In this document: in pieces, positions 1-8,463 of the stretch | Layout: each line of letters starts with the position of its first letter | Position numbering within the stretch: the stretch's first letter is position 1 | DNA from: Humimonas sp964465015 | Lineage (GTDB): Bacteria; Gemmatimonadota; Gemmatimonadetes; Palauibacterales; Palauibacteraceae | Reading direction: 5' to 3' | Length of the DNA: 64,000 nt | Assembly: GCA_964465015.1 (NCBI GenBank) | Contig: CAYXHP010000149.1 | Location: 1-64,000 of the forward strand | Program-made: the position numbers and the translations under genes | The notes under the pieces: generated by a model | What the model was told of the DNA's origin: nothing | The model's database searches: none | Seen by the model: only the letters and a program-made list of their open reading frames with translations

Positions 1-495
1 GCGGACAAGGAGGGCTTCCTGCGCTCCGAGACGTCCCTGATCCAGACCATCGGGCGCGCCGCCCGCAATCTCAACGGGACGGCCATTCTTTACGCAGACC
101 GCGTAACGGCCTCGATGCGGCGCGCCCTGGAGGAGACCGACCGTCGGCGCGAGGTACAGGCCGCCTACAACGAGGAGCACGGGATCGAGCCGCGCTCGAT
201 CATCAAGTCCGTAGACCAGATCCGCTTCTCGACATCGGTGGCGGACGCGCGCGGTCCCGCCCCCTCGGCCGTACGGGAGGCGAAGGAGCGCTACGAGGAC
301 CTCACCCCCGGCGAGCTCGTCCGGGTGCTCGAGACCGAGATGCGGGAAGCGGCCGAGTCGCTGGACTTCGAGCGGGCCGCGCGCCTCCGGGACGAGCTGT
401 TCGACGTGAAGGCATCGATGGAGGAGGGCGAGCGGCGGGCCCCTCGCTCGCGTATCTCGGCCATCCGAAGGACCGGCTCGGATGGCGGAGGATGA
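1..495 (+). CDS. uvrB: Excinuclease ABC subunit B, C-terminal part (5' end outside window)
   Basis: C-terminal 164 residues of UvrB, the helicase-like damage-verification subunit of UvrABC nucleotide excision repair. The frame is open from base 1. The conserved helicase motif VI region appears at once (SLIQTIGRAARNLNG, then ILYADRVTASM), followed by the domain carrying RREVQAAYNEEHGI. At the end sits the UvrC-interacting UVR motif (residues about 100-145: LVRVLETEMREAAESLDFERAARLRDEL). Only the 5' part is missing because of the window edge. The stop overlaps the tsaE start by four bases (ATGA), suggesting translational coupling. Identification is secure. Confidence 0.97.
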   Translation, partial: ADKEGFLRSETSLIQTIGRAARNLNGTAILYADRVTASMRRALEETDRRREVQAAYNEEHGIEPRSIIKSVDQIRFSTSVADARGPAPSAVREAKERYEDLTPGELVRVLETEMREAAESLDFERAARLRDELFDVKASMEEGERRAPRSRISAIRRTGSDGGG

Positions 496-980
496 GCCCG
501 GCCGGGATCGACCTGTGCCTGGACCGAGCGGGGCTCGAGCGCTGGGGCGAGGCGCTGGGCAAGGAGGCGGTCGAGCACGGCGTCCTGGTCGCCCTCACCG
601 GCCCGCTCGGGGCCGGGAAGACCACGCTGGTTCGGGCCGCGAGCCTCGGCGCCGGCGCGCTCGAGGCGGCCCGGAGTCCCACCTACACGCTCCACCACCC
701 GCACCGGCTGGCCGCTGGCGACACGCTCCACCATCTGGACCTCTACCGCATCGAGTCGCCGGCCGAGCTGGACCGGCTCGGCTGGGATGAGATCCTGATG
801 TCGGGCCAGGCGACCTTCGTCGAGTGGGCGGATCGTGCCGCAGGACGGCTGCCGGTCGACCGCTGGGAGATCGACCTCGCGCCGGTCGAGGGCGGGAGGC
901 GCCGCCGGGTGCGGGCGCGCGCGCTCGGATGCGCCCCGGAGGTCCCGGCGGTCCCCCAGCCCACGGAATCGCCGTGCTGA
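492..980 (+). CDS. tsaE: tRNA threonylcarbamoyladenosine biosynthesis ATPase TsaE
   Basis: 162 residues, the usual length for TsaE (YjeE). This P-loop ATPase works with TsaB and TsaD to make the universal t6A37 modification of ANN-decoding tRNAs. The Walker A is clear (LTGPLGAGKTTLVRA, about residues 35-49), followed by the family motifs SPTYTL, HHLDLYRI and FVEWADRA. The start overlaps uvrB by ATGA, and the 3' end overlaps tsaB by seven bases (GTGCTGA). The tsaE-tsaB-rimI order is common in bacteria; tsaD is not in the window. The Arg-rich tail after about residue 130 is not conserved in the family. Confidence 0.95.
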   Translation: MSPAGIDLCLDRAGLERWGEALGKEAVEHGVLVALTGPLGAGKTTLVRAASLGAGALEAARSPTYTLHHPHRLAAGDTLHHLDLYRIESPAELDRLGWDEILMSGQATFVEWADRAAGRLPVDRWEIDLAPVEGGRRRRVRARALGCAPEVPAVPQPTESPC

Positions 981-1645
981 CCCTGGCGCTGGACACGAGC
1001 ACGCGTCTGGGAAGTGTCGCTCTCGCGCGCGACGGGAAGCTGGTGGCCGAGAGCTCCCTGTCCGTGCGCGCCGACCACTCGGAGACCGTGCTGCCCGAGA
1101 TCGAGCGCCTCCTGTCCCGGTCGGGGTCCGGGCCCGGGGGGCTGGAGACGGTCGTGGTGGGAGCGGGACCCGGGTCGTTCACGGGCGTACGGATCGCGGC
1201 GTCGCTCGCCAAGGGTCTGTGTGCCGCGCGGGATGCCGAGCTGCTGGCGTTCTCGAGTCTCGAAGCGGTCGCGGCCGGCACGGGCGTGGCCGGCTCCGTG
1301 TGCGTCCTGTTCGACGCCCGCCGGGACGAGGTGTACGCGGCCGCCTGGGAGGAGCCGCCGCCCGCAACGGCCCGGCTCGGGCCTCACGCGGCCCCGATCG
1401 GGGAGGTTTTGGCGGAGCTGCCGGGGGGCGTGGCGGCGTGGAGCTTCGCGGGTGGGGGGGCGCTCCGGAACCGCGAACTGATCGAGTCGCGGGGCGGTCG
1501 GCTCCTCTCCCCGCTCCATGCCCATCCCCGGGCGGCGGCGCTACTCGAGCTGGCGTGGCGCGCCCGCGGCCGGGGACGGGTCGCCGACCGGGCGGCCTGG
1601 GAGCCCACCTACGCGCGGGCCTCCGGAGCCGAGCGTGGGGTCTGA
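974..1645 (+). CDS. tsaB: tRNA threonylcarbamoyladenosine biosynthesis protein TsaB
   Basis: About 223 residues with the ASKHA fold of TsaB, the partner that binds TsaD in the t6A synthesis complex. The GTG start at 974 is chosen because it places the family N-terminus (LTLALDTSTRLGSVAL) at the very beginning and gives a GTGCTGA overlap with tsaE. A longer in-frame extension into tsaE would only add Arg/Gly/Pro shadow sequence. Further hallmarks are the VVVGAGPGSFTGVRI loop, the GLCAARDAELLAFSSLEA segment and FDARRDEVYAAAW. It is followed after 29 bases by rimI. Confidence 0.95.
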   Translation: MLTLALDTSTRLGSVALARDGKLVAESSLSVRADHSETVLPEIERLLSRSGSGPGGLETVVVGAGPGSFTGVRIAASLAKGLCAARDAELLAFSSLEAVAAGTGVAGSVCVLFDARRDEVYAAAWEEPPPATARLGPHAAPIGEVLAELPGGVAAWSFAGGGALRNRELIESRGGRLLSPLHAHPRAAALLELAWRARGRGRVADRAAWEPTYARASGAERGV

Positions 1646-1674
1646 CGGCACTCGTGCGAACGCGGGCGGGTGAC

Positions 1675-2169
1675 GTGGCCTCGGAGCTCGATCGGGATTG
1701 GAAGGCGGACGGGCCGGAGCTCGCGATCCGCGAGCTCCGCGAGGCGGACCTGCCGACCGTGGTGGCCGTGGAGCGCGCCTCGTTCCCGACCCCCTGGTCG
1801 GAGCGGGCCTTCCGGAGCCTGCTCGGGCGTCCGGACGCGCTGCTCCTGGTCGCCGAGCGCGAGGGCCGGGTGGTGGGCCATGCCGCATCGTGGTTCGTGG
1901 GACCGGAGGCGGAGCTGGCCGACCTGGCGGTGGAGCCTTCGGCCCGGCGGCAGGGGATCGGCCGCGCGCTGATCGAAGCCGTGCGGCAGGCGGCCGCAGA
2001 GCGCGGCGTCACGGACCTCTATCTCCAGGTCCGGGTCTCCAACGTCGCAGCGCGGCGCGTGTACGCGTCGCAGGGATTTCGAGCCGTCGGCAGGCGTCGG
2101 AGCTACTACCGATCGCCGCGGGAGGACGCGCTCGTGCTTCGGCTCGCGATCGACCCGTCGGAGGCGTAA
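1675..2169 (+). CDS. rimI: GNAT N-acetyltransferase, RimI-type ribosomal protein S18 alanine acetyltransferase
   Basis: About 164 residues of a GCN5-related acetyltransferase. RimI acetylates the N-terminal alanine of ribosomal protein S18, and it is typically found beside tsaB, as here. Visible motifs are IRELREADLPTVVAVE, FPTPWSERAF, the acetyl-CoA pyrophosphate loop region (LAVEPSARRQGIGRALI) and VSNVAARRVYASQGFRAVGRRRSYY, all typical of RimI. The GTG at 1675 is preferred because GGCGGG lies four bases upstream; GTG at 1654 in the same frame would add seven residues. The upstream open frame continues through tsaB as a shadow. Confidence 0.88.
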   Translation: MASELDRDWKADGPELAIRELREADLPTVVAVERASFPTPWSERAFRSLLGRPDALLLVAEREGRVVGHAASWFVGPEAELADLAVEPSARRQGIGRALIEAVRQAAAERGVTDLYLQVRVSNVAARRVYASQGFRAVGRRRSYYRSPREDALVLRLAIDPSEA

Positions 2170-2188
2170 CGGCACGTCGTCCGGCTCG

Positions 2189-2218
2189 TTGACACGCGCG
2201 GTCGGCGGCTCCTAGTTT
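2189..2218 (+). promoter_or_regulatory. Sigma70-like promoter of ssb
   Basis: TTGACA (2189-2194), an 18-base spacer and TAGTTT (2213-2218), in the gap between rimI and ssb, about 85 bases before the ssb ATG. It starts with GTTGACACGCGCG, a string repeated exactly at the promoter before the TPR gene at 27425. The -10 belongs to the TAGNTT group seen several times in this window. Confidence 0.7.
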
Positions 2219-2302
2219 GGCCGCGCCGCGCGTCGGTTGCGGGCCGGTTCGCGGCGCATCCGCACACACCGATCACCTGGCGTCACCCCTCGGAGGGTCC
2301 GT

Positions 2303-2755
2303 ATGTCGCGCAGCCTCAACAAGGCGATGATCATCGGCAATCTCGGAGCCGATCCGGAGGTCCGCTCGACCGGGTCCGGCACGCGGGTCGCCACGCTCTC
2401 CGTGGCCACCAGTCGCGGCTGGACCGACCGCAGCGGACAGGCGCAGGAGAAGACCGAGTGGCACCGCGTCGTGGCGTGGGACAAGCTGGCGGAGATCTGT
2501 GAGCGCTACTTGAAGAAGGGTGACCGGGTCTACGTCGAGGGTCGCATCGAATATCGGCAGTGGGAGGGCCAGGACGGACAGACGCGGTACACGACCGAGA
2601 TCCGGGCTCGCGAGATGATCATGCTGGGGGGACGGGGTGATGGTGCGCCCACGACGGGTCGCTCCTCACGCGGAGAGCCGGAGTCGGGATCGGACGAGGA
2701 TTATTCGGACTTCTCGAGCGAGGCCCTCATGGGGGAGGACGACCTCCCCTTCTGA
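2303..2755 (+). CDS. ssb: Single-stranded DNA-binding protein
   Basis: 150 residues. SSB coats single-stranded DNA in replication, recombination and repair. The OB fold begins at once (MSRSLNKAMIIGNLGADPEVR) and includes WHRVVAWDKLAEIC and GDRVYVEGRIEYRQW. After a Gly/Ser/Glu-rich linker (about residues 112-140) the protein ends in the acidic partner-binding tip EDDLPF. The ATG at 2303 is chosen because GGAGGG sits just upstream and it gives the family N-terminus; a TTG 66 bases upstream would add an unconserved Arg-rich segment. It is monocistronic, with its own promoter at 2189-2218. Confidence 0.97.
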   Translation: MSRSLNKAMIIGNLGADPEVRSTGSGTRVATLSVATSRGWTDRSGQAQEKTEWHRVVAWDKLAEICERYLKKGDRVYVEGRIEYRQWEGQDGQTRYTTEIRAREMIMLGGRGDGAPTTGRSSRGEPESGSDEDYSDFSSEALMGEDDLPF

Positions 2756-3115
2756 CCCGCGGCCGACGCCTCGGCCGGGGCCGGAAATTCTGCCGGCGTG
2801 TGCATGGATTGCACAGGTCGCCGCGATGTGCCATGGGGCCGCTCTCGGGACCCCCGGCTCGTTCGCGAAGCGCGATCGTCGTAAGTCACGTTTCTTACAG
2901 TGACTTGAGACTTCAGGCCCGGCGCCGGCCTCGGGCGCGCATGGGACCTGCTCAGCACCCGGGCTGGCGCGACCGGCGATTGCGCGCGGCCCCGCCCCGG
3001 CCGATCTTTCCACGGGCTCAGGGGCCCGGGTTCGCGACCTTCGCCCTCCGCGCCGCGGCGTCTGCCGGCACGGTCGCAGGCGGACATGGCGCAACTCCGT
3101 GCGGAAGATGGGCTT
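2756..3115 (+). other. 360-base intergenic region between ssb and the LysM gene
   Basis: No convincing coding sequence is visible. Just after ssb a short GGCCGA/TCGGCC hairpin (2761-2776) could end ssb transcription, although no T-run follows. A GCACA/TGTGC pair lies at about 2807-2830, and a perfect 7-bp inverted repeat at 2883-2906 stands in a locally AT-richer patch. The remainder is GC-rich leader before the LysM gene. No clear TTGACA/TAGNTT promoter was found, though the AT-richer patch is the most likely place for one. Confidence 0.5.
2883..2906. repeat. Inverted repeat AAGTCAC-N10-GTGACTT
   Basis: AAGTCAC (2883-2889) and GTGACTT (2900-2906) are perfect inverted copies separated by ten bases (GTTTCTTACA). 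They sit in a conspicuously AT-richer patch of the ssb-LysM intergenic region, about 210 bases before the LysM start. The size and spacing would suit a dimeric regulator site or a small RNA hairpin. No regulator is identified. Confidence 0.45.
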
Positions 3116-4327
3116 ATGCGTAAGACCACTGACAGGGGAACGGCACTCTCCCGCTCCGGGATCGGCACCGGGTCGACGAGCCTCGTATCGATCGTGCTGG
3201 CGCTCCTCGCGCTCGCTGTCGCCGGGCCGGCGGCGGCGCAGCAGGCCGGCCGAACCCACGTGGTCAAGAAGGGCGACACGCTGTGGGACCTGGCCGCCCG
3301 GTACCTGTCGAATCCGTTTCAGTGGCCGGCGATCTTCCAGCTCAACCGCGCGCTGATCAACGACCCGCACTGGATCTACCCCGGCCAGGAGTTCCGCATT
3401 CCGCCGGCGGGCCAGGACCACACGCGGGTGGCCCAGCAACCGATGGGTGCCGGGCAGGCTCCCGAGCGGCCGGCGACGCCCTCCCGGGCGCCTACCGCGG
3501 CCACGGGGCCCCAGCCCAACGCGGCCCAGCCGCAGGAGCGCTCGGAGGCGTTCTCGGGTCCCAGCATCTTCGACCGCTCCCCGGACGTCACGATCCACGT
3601 GAGCACCCTTTCGATGGAGAAGGTCACGCCGCCGGACCTCGTCTCGCCGAGTGACTACTACCGGGCCAGCTTCGTGGCCCCGCCCGCCTCGGTGGCGCCG
3701 CGCGCCATCACCAGCCGGATCATCGTCGAGAACCCGCTGGATCTGGAGCTTCCGCCCTCGGTGCGACCGTACGACCGGATCGTCATCTCGCTGGGCGGGC
3801 TGTCGGTGCAGGAGGGAGAGCTCCTCCAGGCCATACGCCCCGACGTCATGCGAGGGAAGGCCGGGTGGCAGTATGCCTCCATGGGCCTCGTGCGCGTGAC
3901 CTCGGTCCAGGGGGACTCGGCGCGGGCCGTCGTTCAGACGGTGTTCGGGGACTACCAGGTGGGCGACCCGCTCATTCCGGCCGGATCCTACGTCAGCCCG
4001 GGCGCGGCGCTCGAGCCCGTGCAGGATGGCATGGTGGCTCACCTCCTCGGCTTCGAGACCGAGCAGCCGCTCCTCAGCACCGAGGACGTGGTGTTCCTGG
4101 ACCGTGGGGCCGCCGATGGCGTCCACACGGGGGACGAGTTCACCATCTTCTCCCGGCACGAGAACCAGCCCTCGTCCGCGCCCGCCTCCAGCGGACTCAG
4201 CGTGGTGAGGGTCATCCGCACCATGGAGCACACCGCCTCCGCCCGGGTGGTGGCCACGCGGGACGTGGGCAGCGCTCCGGACGCCCCGGCGCGCCTGATC
4301 AGCCGTCCGGTTCCTTCCGGCGGTTGA
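3116..4327 (+). CDS. Secreted LysM-domain protein
   Basis: About 403 residues, function unknown. A long basic N-terminus leads to a hydrophobic segment and a signal-peptidase-like site (LALLALAVAGPAAAQQ). A LysM peptidoglycan-binding domain follows (about residues 36-86: THVVKKGDTLWDLAARYL to WIYPGQEFRIP). After a Pro/Ala/Gln-rich linker there are about 280 residues with no family I recognise, with repeated short beta-like segments such as IVISLGGLSVQEGELL and FLDRGAADGVHTGDEFTIF. The protein probably binds cell wall in the periplasm. ATG 3116 is preferred for GGAAG upstream; ATG 3086 would add ten residues. It precedes hemX-hemA by 126 bases. Confidence 0.85.
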   Translation: MRKTTDRGTALSRSGIGTGSTSLVSIVLALLALAVAGPAAAQQAGRTHVVKKGDTLWDLAARYLSNPFQWPAIFQLNRALINDPHWIYPGQEFRIPPAGQDHTRVAQQPMGAGQAPERPATPSRAPTAATGPQPNAAQPQERSEAFSGPSIFDRSPDVTIHVSTLSMEKVTPPDLVSPSDYYRASFVAPPASVAPRAITSRIIVENPLDLELPPSVRPYDRIVISLGGLSVQEGELLQAIRPDVMRGKAGWQYASMGLVRVTSVQGDSARAVVQTVFGDYQVGDPLIPAGSYVSPGAALEPVQDGMVAHLLGFETEQPLLSTEDVVFLDRGAADGVHTGDEFTIFSRHENQPSSAPASSGLSVVRVIRTMEHTASARVVATRDVGSAPDAPARLISRPVPSGG

Positions 4328-4453
4328 GCGGGGGAGGCGGGTGACCGAGCCGGATCCTCGCGCCGGGAGCGGCCGCTCCCGCGACGTCCAAGATCCCGCC
4401 CGGCTCCCGTCGCCTCCGTCTCACATCGGGCGGAGGAGGTCCGCCCGGCTCCG

Positions 4454-5272
4454 GTGATCCTTGCCCTCCACCTCGTCGCCCTCCTGGGGTACCTGGGCGC
4501 CTGGGGTCTCTTGCTGCGCGCGTTCAACTCCGGCGTGGGATCGCTGGAGACGACCGGCTGGCGTACGGCCGTCGCGTCGGTGGGCGTGCACGTGGCCGGC
4601 CTGGTGGCCTTCGTGGCGCGGTACGGGTCCCTCCCTCTCATCGGCATGGGACCGGCGTCCTCGAGCCTGGCCCTGGCCATCGCGCTCCTCGTCCTCGGCG
4701 CGGCCATCCGGCCCGAGCGCCGCCCTTCGGTACTCGTCGTCCTTCCCGTCGTCATCGCCCTCCTGGGCCTGGCCGTGGCCGTGGGCCTCCGGCCGGTCTT
4801 TCTGGGCACCGCCTTCCGCGGTCCGTGGTTCGTCTTCCACGTCACCGTCGTGTTCCTGGGATGCGCCGGACTGGTGCTGGGGTCGGCGGCCGCCGCCATG
4901 TACCTGCTCCAGTTTCGGGCCCTCAAGCGGAAGAGCTTCGGCTCCGTGTTCCGGTTCTTCCCGTCCCTCGAGGTGCTCGAGAAGCTGAATCGCCTGGGTC
5001 TCCTGCTGGGCTTCCCGGGACTCACGCTGGGGCTGCTGGCGGGATGGAGCTGGACGCTCACGTACGGACGCGGCCTCGCCCTGGGCGATCCCCAGGTCAC
5101 GTTCGGTGTAGTGACGTGGCTGGCTTACCTGGTCGCGATCCTGGTGCGGCTCAAGCCCCGATGGCGGGGCGAGCCCGCCGCCGTCGCGAGCGCCGGTGCC
5201 TTCATCGTCTCGGCCCTGGTCTTCGTCGTGCTCCGGGTGCTGGTGGTGGGGCCCCGGGGCGTGTTCCTGTGA
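4454..5272 (+). CDS. HemX/CcsA-like cytochrome c assembly membrane protein
   Basis: 272 residues with about eight hydrophobic transmembrane segments across the whole length. It resembles the CcsA/CcmC/HemX family: proteins of this size next to hemA are usually called HemX or cytochrome c biogenesis protein and are thought to handle haem or influence HemA level. The segment WFVFHVTVVFLGCAGLVLG, with a histidine in a membrane helix, and WSWTLTYGRG, in place of the Trp-rich haem-handling motif, fit the family loosely. The start is GTG 4454; GGAGGAGG lies about 15 bases upstream, so the exact start is uncertain. hemA follows after 22 bases. Confidence 0.8.
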   Translation: MILALHLVALLGYLGAWGLLLRAFNSGVGSLETTGWRTAVASVGVHVAGLVAFVARYGSLPLIGMGPASSSLALAIALLVLGAAIRPERRPSVLVVLPVVIALLGLAVAVGLRPVFLGTAFRGPWFVFHVTVVFLGCAGLVLGSAAAAMYLLQFRALKRKSFGSVFRFFPSLEVLEKLNRLGLLLGFPGLTLGLLAGWSWTLTYGRGLALGDPQVTFGVVTWLAYLVAILVRLKPRWRGEPAAVASAGAFIVSALVFVVLRVLVVGPRGVFL

Positions 5273-5294
5273 CGATGCGTGTCGGGGGGTGTGC

Positions 5295-6641
5295 GTGGGA
5301 CTGACCGTCGTGGGGGTCAACCACAGGACGGCGCCCATCGAGCTGCGCGAGAAGCTCTACGTGCCGGAGACCGACATTCGGGCCTCCCTGGAGCGCATGC
5401 TCTCCGTCCCCGCGGTGGACGAGTGCGTGGTGCTCAGTACGTGCAACCGGACCGAGTGCTATGTGACGGGCCAGGACCTCGACCTCGCCGAGCGGTCGGT
5501 AACGGGCATGCTGGCGCACCGTTCGGAGCTGGAGCCGGGAGCCGTCGACGCGTTCCTCTACCGTCTCCACGACCGGGACGCGGCCCGGCACCTGTTCCGG
5601 GTGGTCTGCGGCCTGGACTCCATGGTGGTTGGAGAGCCACAGATCCAGGGCCAGGTGGAGCGGGCGTACCGGATGTCTCTCGAGGCGCGCCCGGACGGGG
5701 TCGGCCTCGTGCTGCACCGGCTCTTCCAGAGCGCGCTCGCCGTAGGAGGCCGCGTGCGCTCTGAGACCGCCATCGGGGAGGGCGCCGCCTCGGTCCCGGC
5801 CGCGGCGGTACAGCTGGTGCTGAAGGTGTTCGGGGCGATGGATGGCCGTCGCGCTCTCGTGATCGGCGCGGGGGAGATGGGGGAGGAGACGCTTCGTAGC
5901 TTGCTCGACCGCGGCATCTCGGACGCGGTCGTGACGAGCCGCACCCTGAGGCGGGCCGAGGAGGTCGTGGCCCGGATGGCCAGCGATCGCGTGCGCGCGC
6001 TGCCCTACCTGGAGGTTCCCGAAGCGCTCCGGAAGGTGGACGTGGTCCTCACCTCGACCTCGGCCCCGCACCCGATCGTGACGGCGGATGCCCTCCGCGC
6101 GTCCCGGGGACAGGGAGGACGGCCGCTGGTCATCGTGGACATCGCCCTCCCGCGGGACGTGGAGCCTGCCGCGGGGGACCTCCCGGGCGTGTTCCTGTAC
6201 AACATCGACGACCTGCAGAGGGTGGTGCACGCCACGGTCGAGGCGCGCGAGGCGGAGGGCCGCGCGGCCGGACGCTTGCTGGACGAGGAGCTGGACGAAT
6301 TCTGGCGCTGGCTCCTCTCACGCGAGGCGGTGCCGATCATCCGGGAGATGCGTGAGCGGGCCGAGAGGATCCGGAGCGAGACGATGGCGGATGCGTTGTC
6401 CAGGGTCTCCGGCTTGAGCCCGGAGGAGCGCGAGCGCATCGTGGGCGCTTCCCGGCTCATCGTTCAGCGGCTCCTGCACGCCCCGACGGTGGGCCTGAGG
6501 GAGCTCGCCGAGGAGTTGGAGGCGGAGCGGCATCTCGAGGTGGCCCGGCGGCTGTTCGAGGTCGACGGCCGTCGACATGGAGCTCGATCCGAATCGGATG
6601 CGGGGATGAGGATGGGACGAGGAGAGGATGATGACGGATAG
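5295..6641 (+). CDS. hemA: Glutamyl-tRNA reductase
   Basis: About 448 residues. HemA reduces glutamyl-tRNA(Glu) to glutamate-1-semialdehyde, the first committed step of C5-route tetrapyrrole synthesis; HemL, the next enzyme, is encoded at 36835. The family N-terminus (GLTVVGVNHRTAPIELREKL), the catalytic cysteine in VLSTCNRTEC (about residue 50) and GLDSMVVGEPQIQGQ are present. So are the NADPH-binding ALVIGAGEMGEETL and a C-terminal dimerisation helix region. GTG 5295 is chosen for a G-run five bases upstream and the conserved N-terminus; an open extension upstream is a shadow of the previous gene. The 3' end overlaps the epimerase start. Confidence 0.97.
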   Translation: MGLTVVGVNHRTAPIELREKLYVPETDIRASLERMLSVPAVDECVVLSTCNRTECYVTGQDLDLAERSVTGMLAHRSELEPGAVDAFLYRLHDRDAARHLFRVVCGLDSMVVGEPQIQGQVERAYRMSLEARPDGVGLVLHRLFQSALAVGGRVRSETAIGEGAASVPAAAVQLVLKVFGAMDGRRALVIGAGEMGEETLRSLLDRGISDAVVTSRTLRRAEEVVARMASDRVRALPYLEVPEALRKVDVVLTSTSAPHPIVTADALRASRGQGGRPLVIVDIALPRDVEPAAGDLPGVFLYNIDDLQRVVHATVEAREAEGRAAGRLLDEELDEFWRWLLSREAVPIIREMRERAERIRSETMADALSRVSGLSPEERERIVGASRLIVQRLLHAPTVGLRELAEELEAERHLEVARRLFEVDGRRHGARSESDAGMRMGRGEDDDG

Positions 6642-7581
6642 GAGCGTGCTGGTCACCGGGGGGGCCGGCTTCATCGGCTCGCACGTGTGCGAGGCCTATC
6701 GGGCGGCCGGCTGGAGCGTGACCGCGCTCGACGATCTCAGCACCGGCCGCCGCGAGAACGTCCCCGAGGGCGTCGAGCTGATCGAGATGGACATTCGCTC
6801 GGACGACATCCTTCCGCTGTTCGAGGAGCGCGAGTTCGAGGTCGTGGACCACCACGCAGCCCAGATCGATGTACGCAAGTCGGTGGCCGACCCGGCCTTC
6901 GACGCCTCGATCAACATCCTGGGCCTGCTCAACCTGCTGGAGGCAGCCCGTCGCACGGACGTGCGGCGGGTGCTCTACATCTCCTCGGGGGGCGTGGTCT
7001 ACGGGGCCGCGGACCGCATCCCGACCAGCGAGACGGCGCCCAAGCGGCCCATCTCGCCCTACGGGGTCTCCAAGCTCACCGGCGAGCACTACCTGTACTA
7101 CTACCGGATGGTGCACGGGCTCGAGTATGCCGCCCTCCGCTATTCCAACGTCTACGGCCCCCGGCAGGACCCGCACGGTGAGGCGGGCGTGGTGGCGATC
7201 TTCTCGGGCCGCATCTCGAGGGGTGAGCCCCTGACCGTGTTCGGGGATGGTCTCCAGACGCGGGATTACGTGTACGTGGGCGACGTGGCGCAGGCCAACC
7301 TGGTCCTGACCGATCTCGATCTCCCCGAGCCCGGCCTCCTCGACGACGTGGCGTTCAACGTGGGCACGGGATCCGAGACGAGCGTTCTGGAACTCGCCGA
7401 TGCGCTCATGGACGTGGCCGGTCGGGAGGTCGCGGTCGAGCACGCCGCCGCCCGGCCGGGCGAGCTCGAGCGCAGCGCCCTCGATCCAGGACGCCTCCGA
7501 GGGGCGGGCTGGGAGGTCCGCCACGGTCTGTCCGAGGGGCTCGGTGCCACCTACGGGTGGCTCTCCGGGGGGGCGGCATGA
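6631..7581 (+). CDS. NAD-dependent epimerase/dehydratase (UDP-glucose 4-epimerase-like)
   Basis: About 316 residues of an extended short-chain dehydrogenase. The NAD-binding VLVTGGAGFIGSHV is at the N-terminus, with catalytic YxxxK in SPYGVSKLTGEHY (Tyr about 149, Lys about 153) and the partner serine in ISSGGVVYG. RYSNVYGPRQDP and FGDGLQTRDYVYVGDVAQAN are typical of GalE-like sugar-nucleotide epimerases, so it probably makes a UDP-sugar for surface polysaccharide; substrate is not determinable. ATG 6631 has AGGAG six bases upstream; ATG 6628 is possible. It overlaps hemA's end and tolQ's start (ATGA). Confidence 0.9.
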   Translation: MTDRSVLVTGGAGFIGSHVCEAYRAAGWSVTALDDLSTGRRENVPEGVELIEMDIRSDDILPLFEEREFEVVDHHAAQIDVRKSVADPAFDASINILGLLNLLEAARRTDVRRVLYISSGGVVYGAADRIPTSETAPKRPISPYGVSKLTGEHYLYYYRMVHGLEYAALRYSNVYGPRQDPHGEAGVVAIFSGRISRGEPLTVFGDGLQTRDYVYVGDVAQANLVLTDLDLPEPGLLDDVAFNVGTGSETSVLELADALMDVAGREVAVEHAAARPGELERSALDPGRLRGAGWEVRHGLSEGLGATYGWLSGGAA

Positions 7582-8414
7582 TGGGGCTCGAACTGTCCGC
7601 GGCCGTCCTCGCCCTGGCCCAGCAGGCGGGCGACACCGCCCGGGCCATGGGGAACGCCGTGCAGCCGGCGGGAGCCGCCCTGCAATCGGCGGGCGCGGCC
7701 CTGCAGTCGGGAGGCTCCTCGGCCGCCGGTCCCCTGACCACGAACCCGTGGCAGATGGTGCTCCAGGCCACGGCTCCCACGAAGGTCATCCTCCTCGTGC
7801 TTGCTGTGTTCTCCATCGTGTCGTGGGTGTTGATCTTCTGGAAGTGGTCCGAGTTTCGGAAGGTGGGCCGCCAGGGGGACGCGTTCGTGACGGGGATGGA
7901 GCGGGCCGGGAGTCTGGAGGAGGTGCGCCAGATTCTCCTCCACCTCGAGGACTCCGCCTACACGCGTCTGTTCCGGGAGGGGGTCGAGTTCTTCACCGAC
8001 CTGGCCCGGGGCGCGAAGGAGACGGTCGCCTCGCAAAGCATCTCCCCCGCCCAGCTCGAGACACTGTGGATGGTCCTCGAGAAGGAGCTCTCCGAGGAGC
8101 GTGACGAGCTGGCCCACGGGCTCCCGTGGCTGGCCATCATCGGCTCGGTGAGCCCACTCCTCGGCCTCCTGGGCACGGTGGTCGGCGTCATGGACTCGTT
8201 CATCGGCATCTCGGCCCGGGGCAGTGCCAACATCGCCGCGGTGGCCCCGGGGATCGCCGAGGCCCTCATCACGACGGTGGCCGGTCTGTTCGTGGCCATT
8301 CCCGCGGTGATGGCCTACAACCACTACGCCTCCAAGCTCGGGCTCTTCGCGGGCGAGCTGGAGGGCTTCGCCAGCGAGTTCGTGGGCACCCTGGCGCGCG
8401 AGGGCCGGCTGTGA
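7578..8414 (+). CDS. tolQ: TolQ/ExbB-type proton channel subunit
   Basis: About 278 residues of the MotA/TolQ/ExbB family, the inner-membrane proton-channel subunit that energises the Tol-Pal system. The transmembrane segment near residues 65-85 (VILLVLAVFSIVSWVLIFWKW) and the two later helices in PWLAIIGSVSPLLGLLGTVVGVM and AEALITTVAGLFVAIPAVMAY are the family hallmarks. The first 55 residues are unusual, a low-complexity Gln/Ala/Gly stretch (QPAGAALQSAGAALQSGG) ahead of the first helix. ATG 7578 overlaps the epimerase stop. It is the first gene of tolQRAB. Confidence 0.94.
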   Translation: MMGLELSAAVLALAQQAGDTARAMGNAVQPAGAALQSAGAALQSGGSSAAGPLTTNPWQMVLQATAPTKVILLVLAVFSIVSWVLIFWKWSEFRKVGRQGDAFVTGMERAGSLEEVRQILLHLEDSAYTRLFREGVEFFTDLARGAKETVASQSISPAQLETLWMVLEKELSEERDELAHGLPWLAIIGSVSPLLGLLGTVVGVMDSFIGISARGSANIAAVAPGIAEALITTVAGLFVAIPAVMAYNHYASKLGLFAGELEGFASEFVGTLAREGRL

Positions 8415-8463
8415 CGACCGCCGGGAACGGGAAACGGAGCGGACCCGCGGGGCGGTGGGCGCC

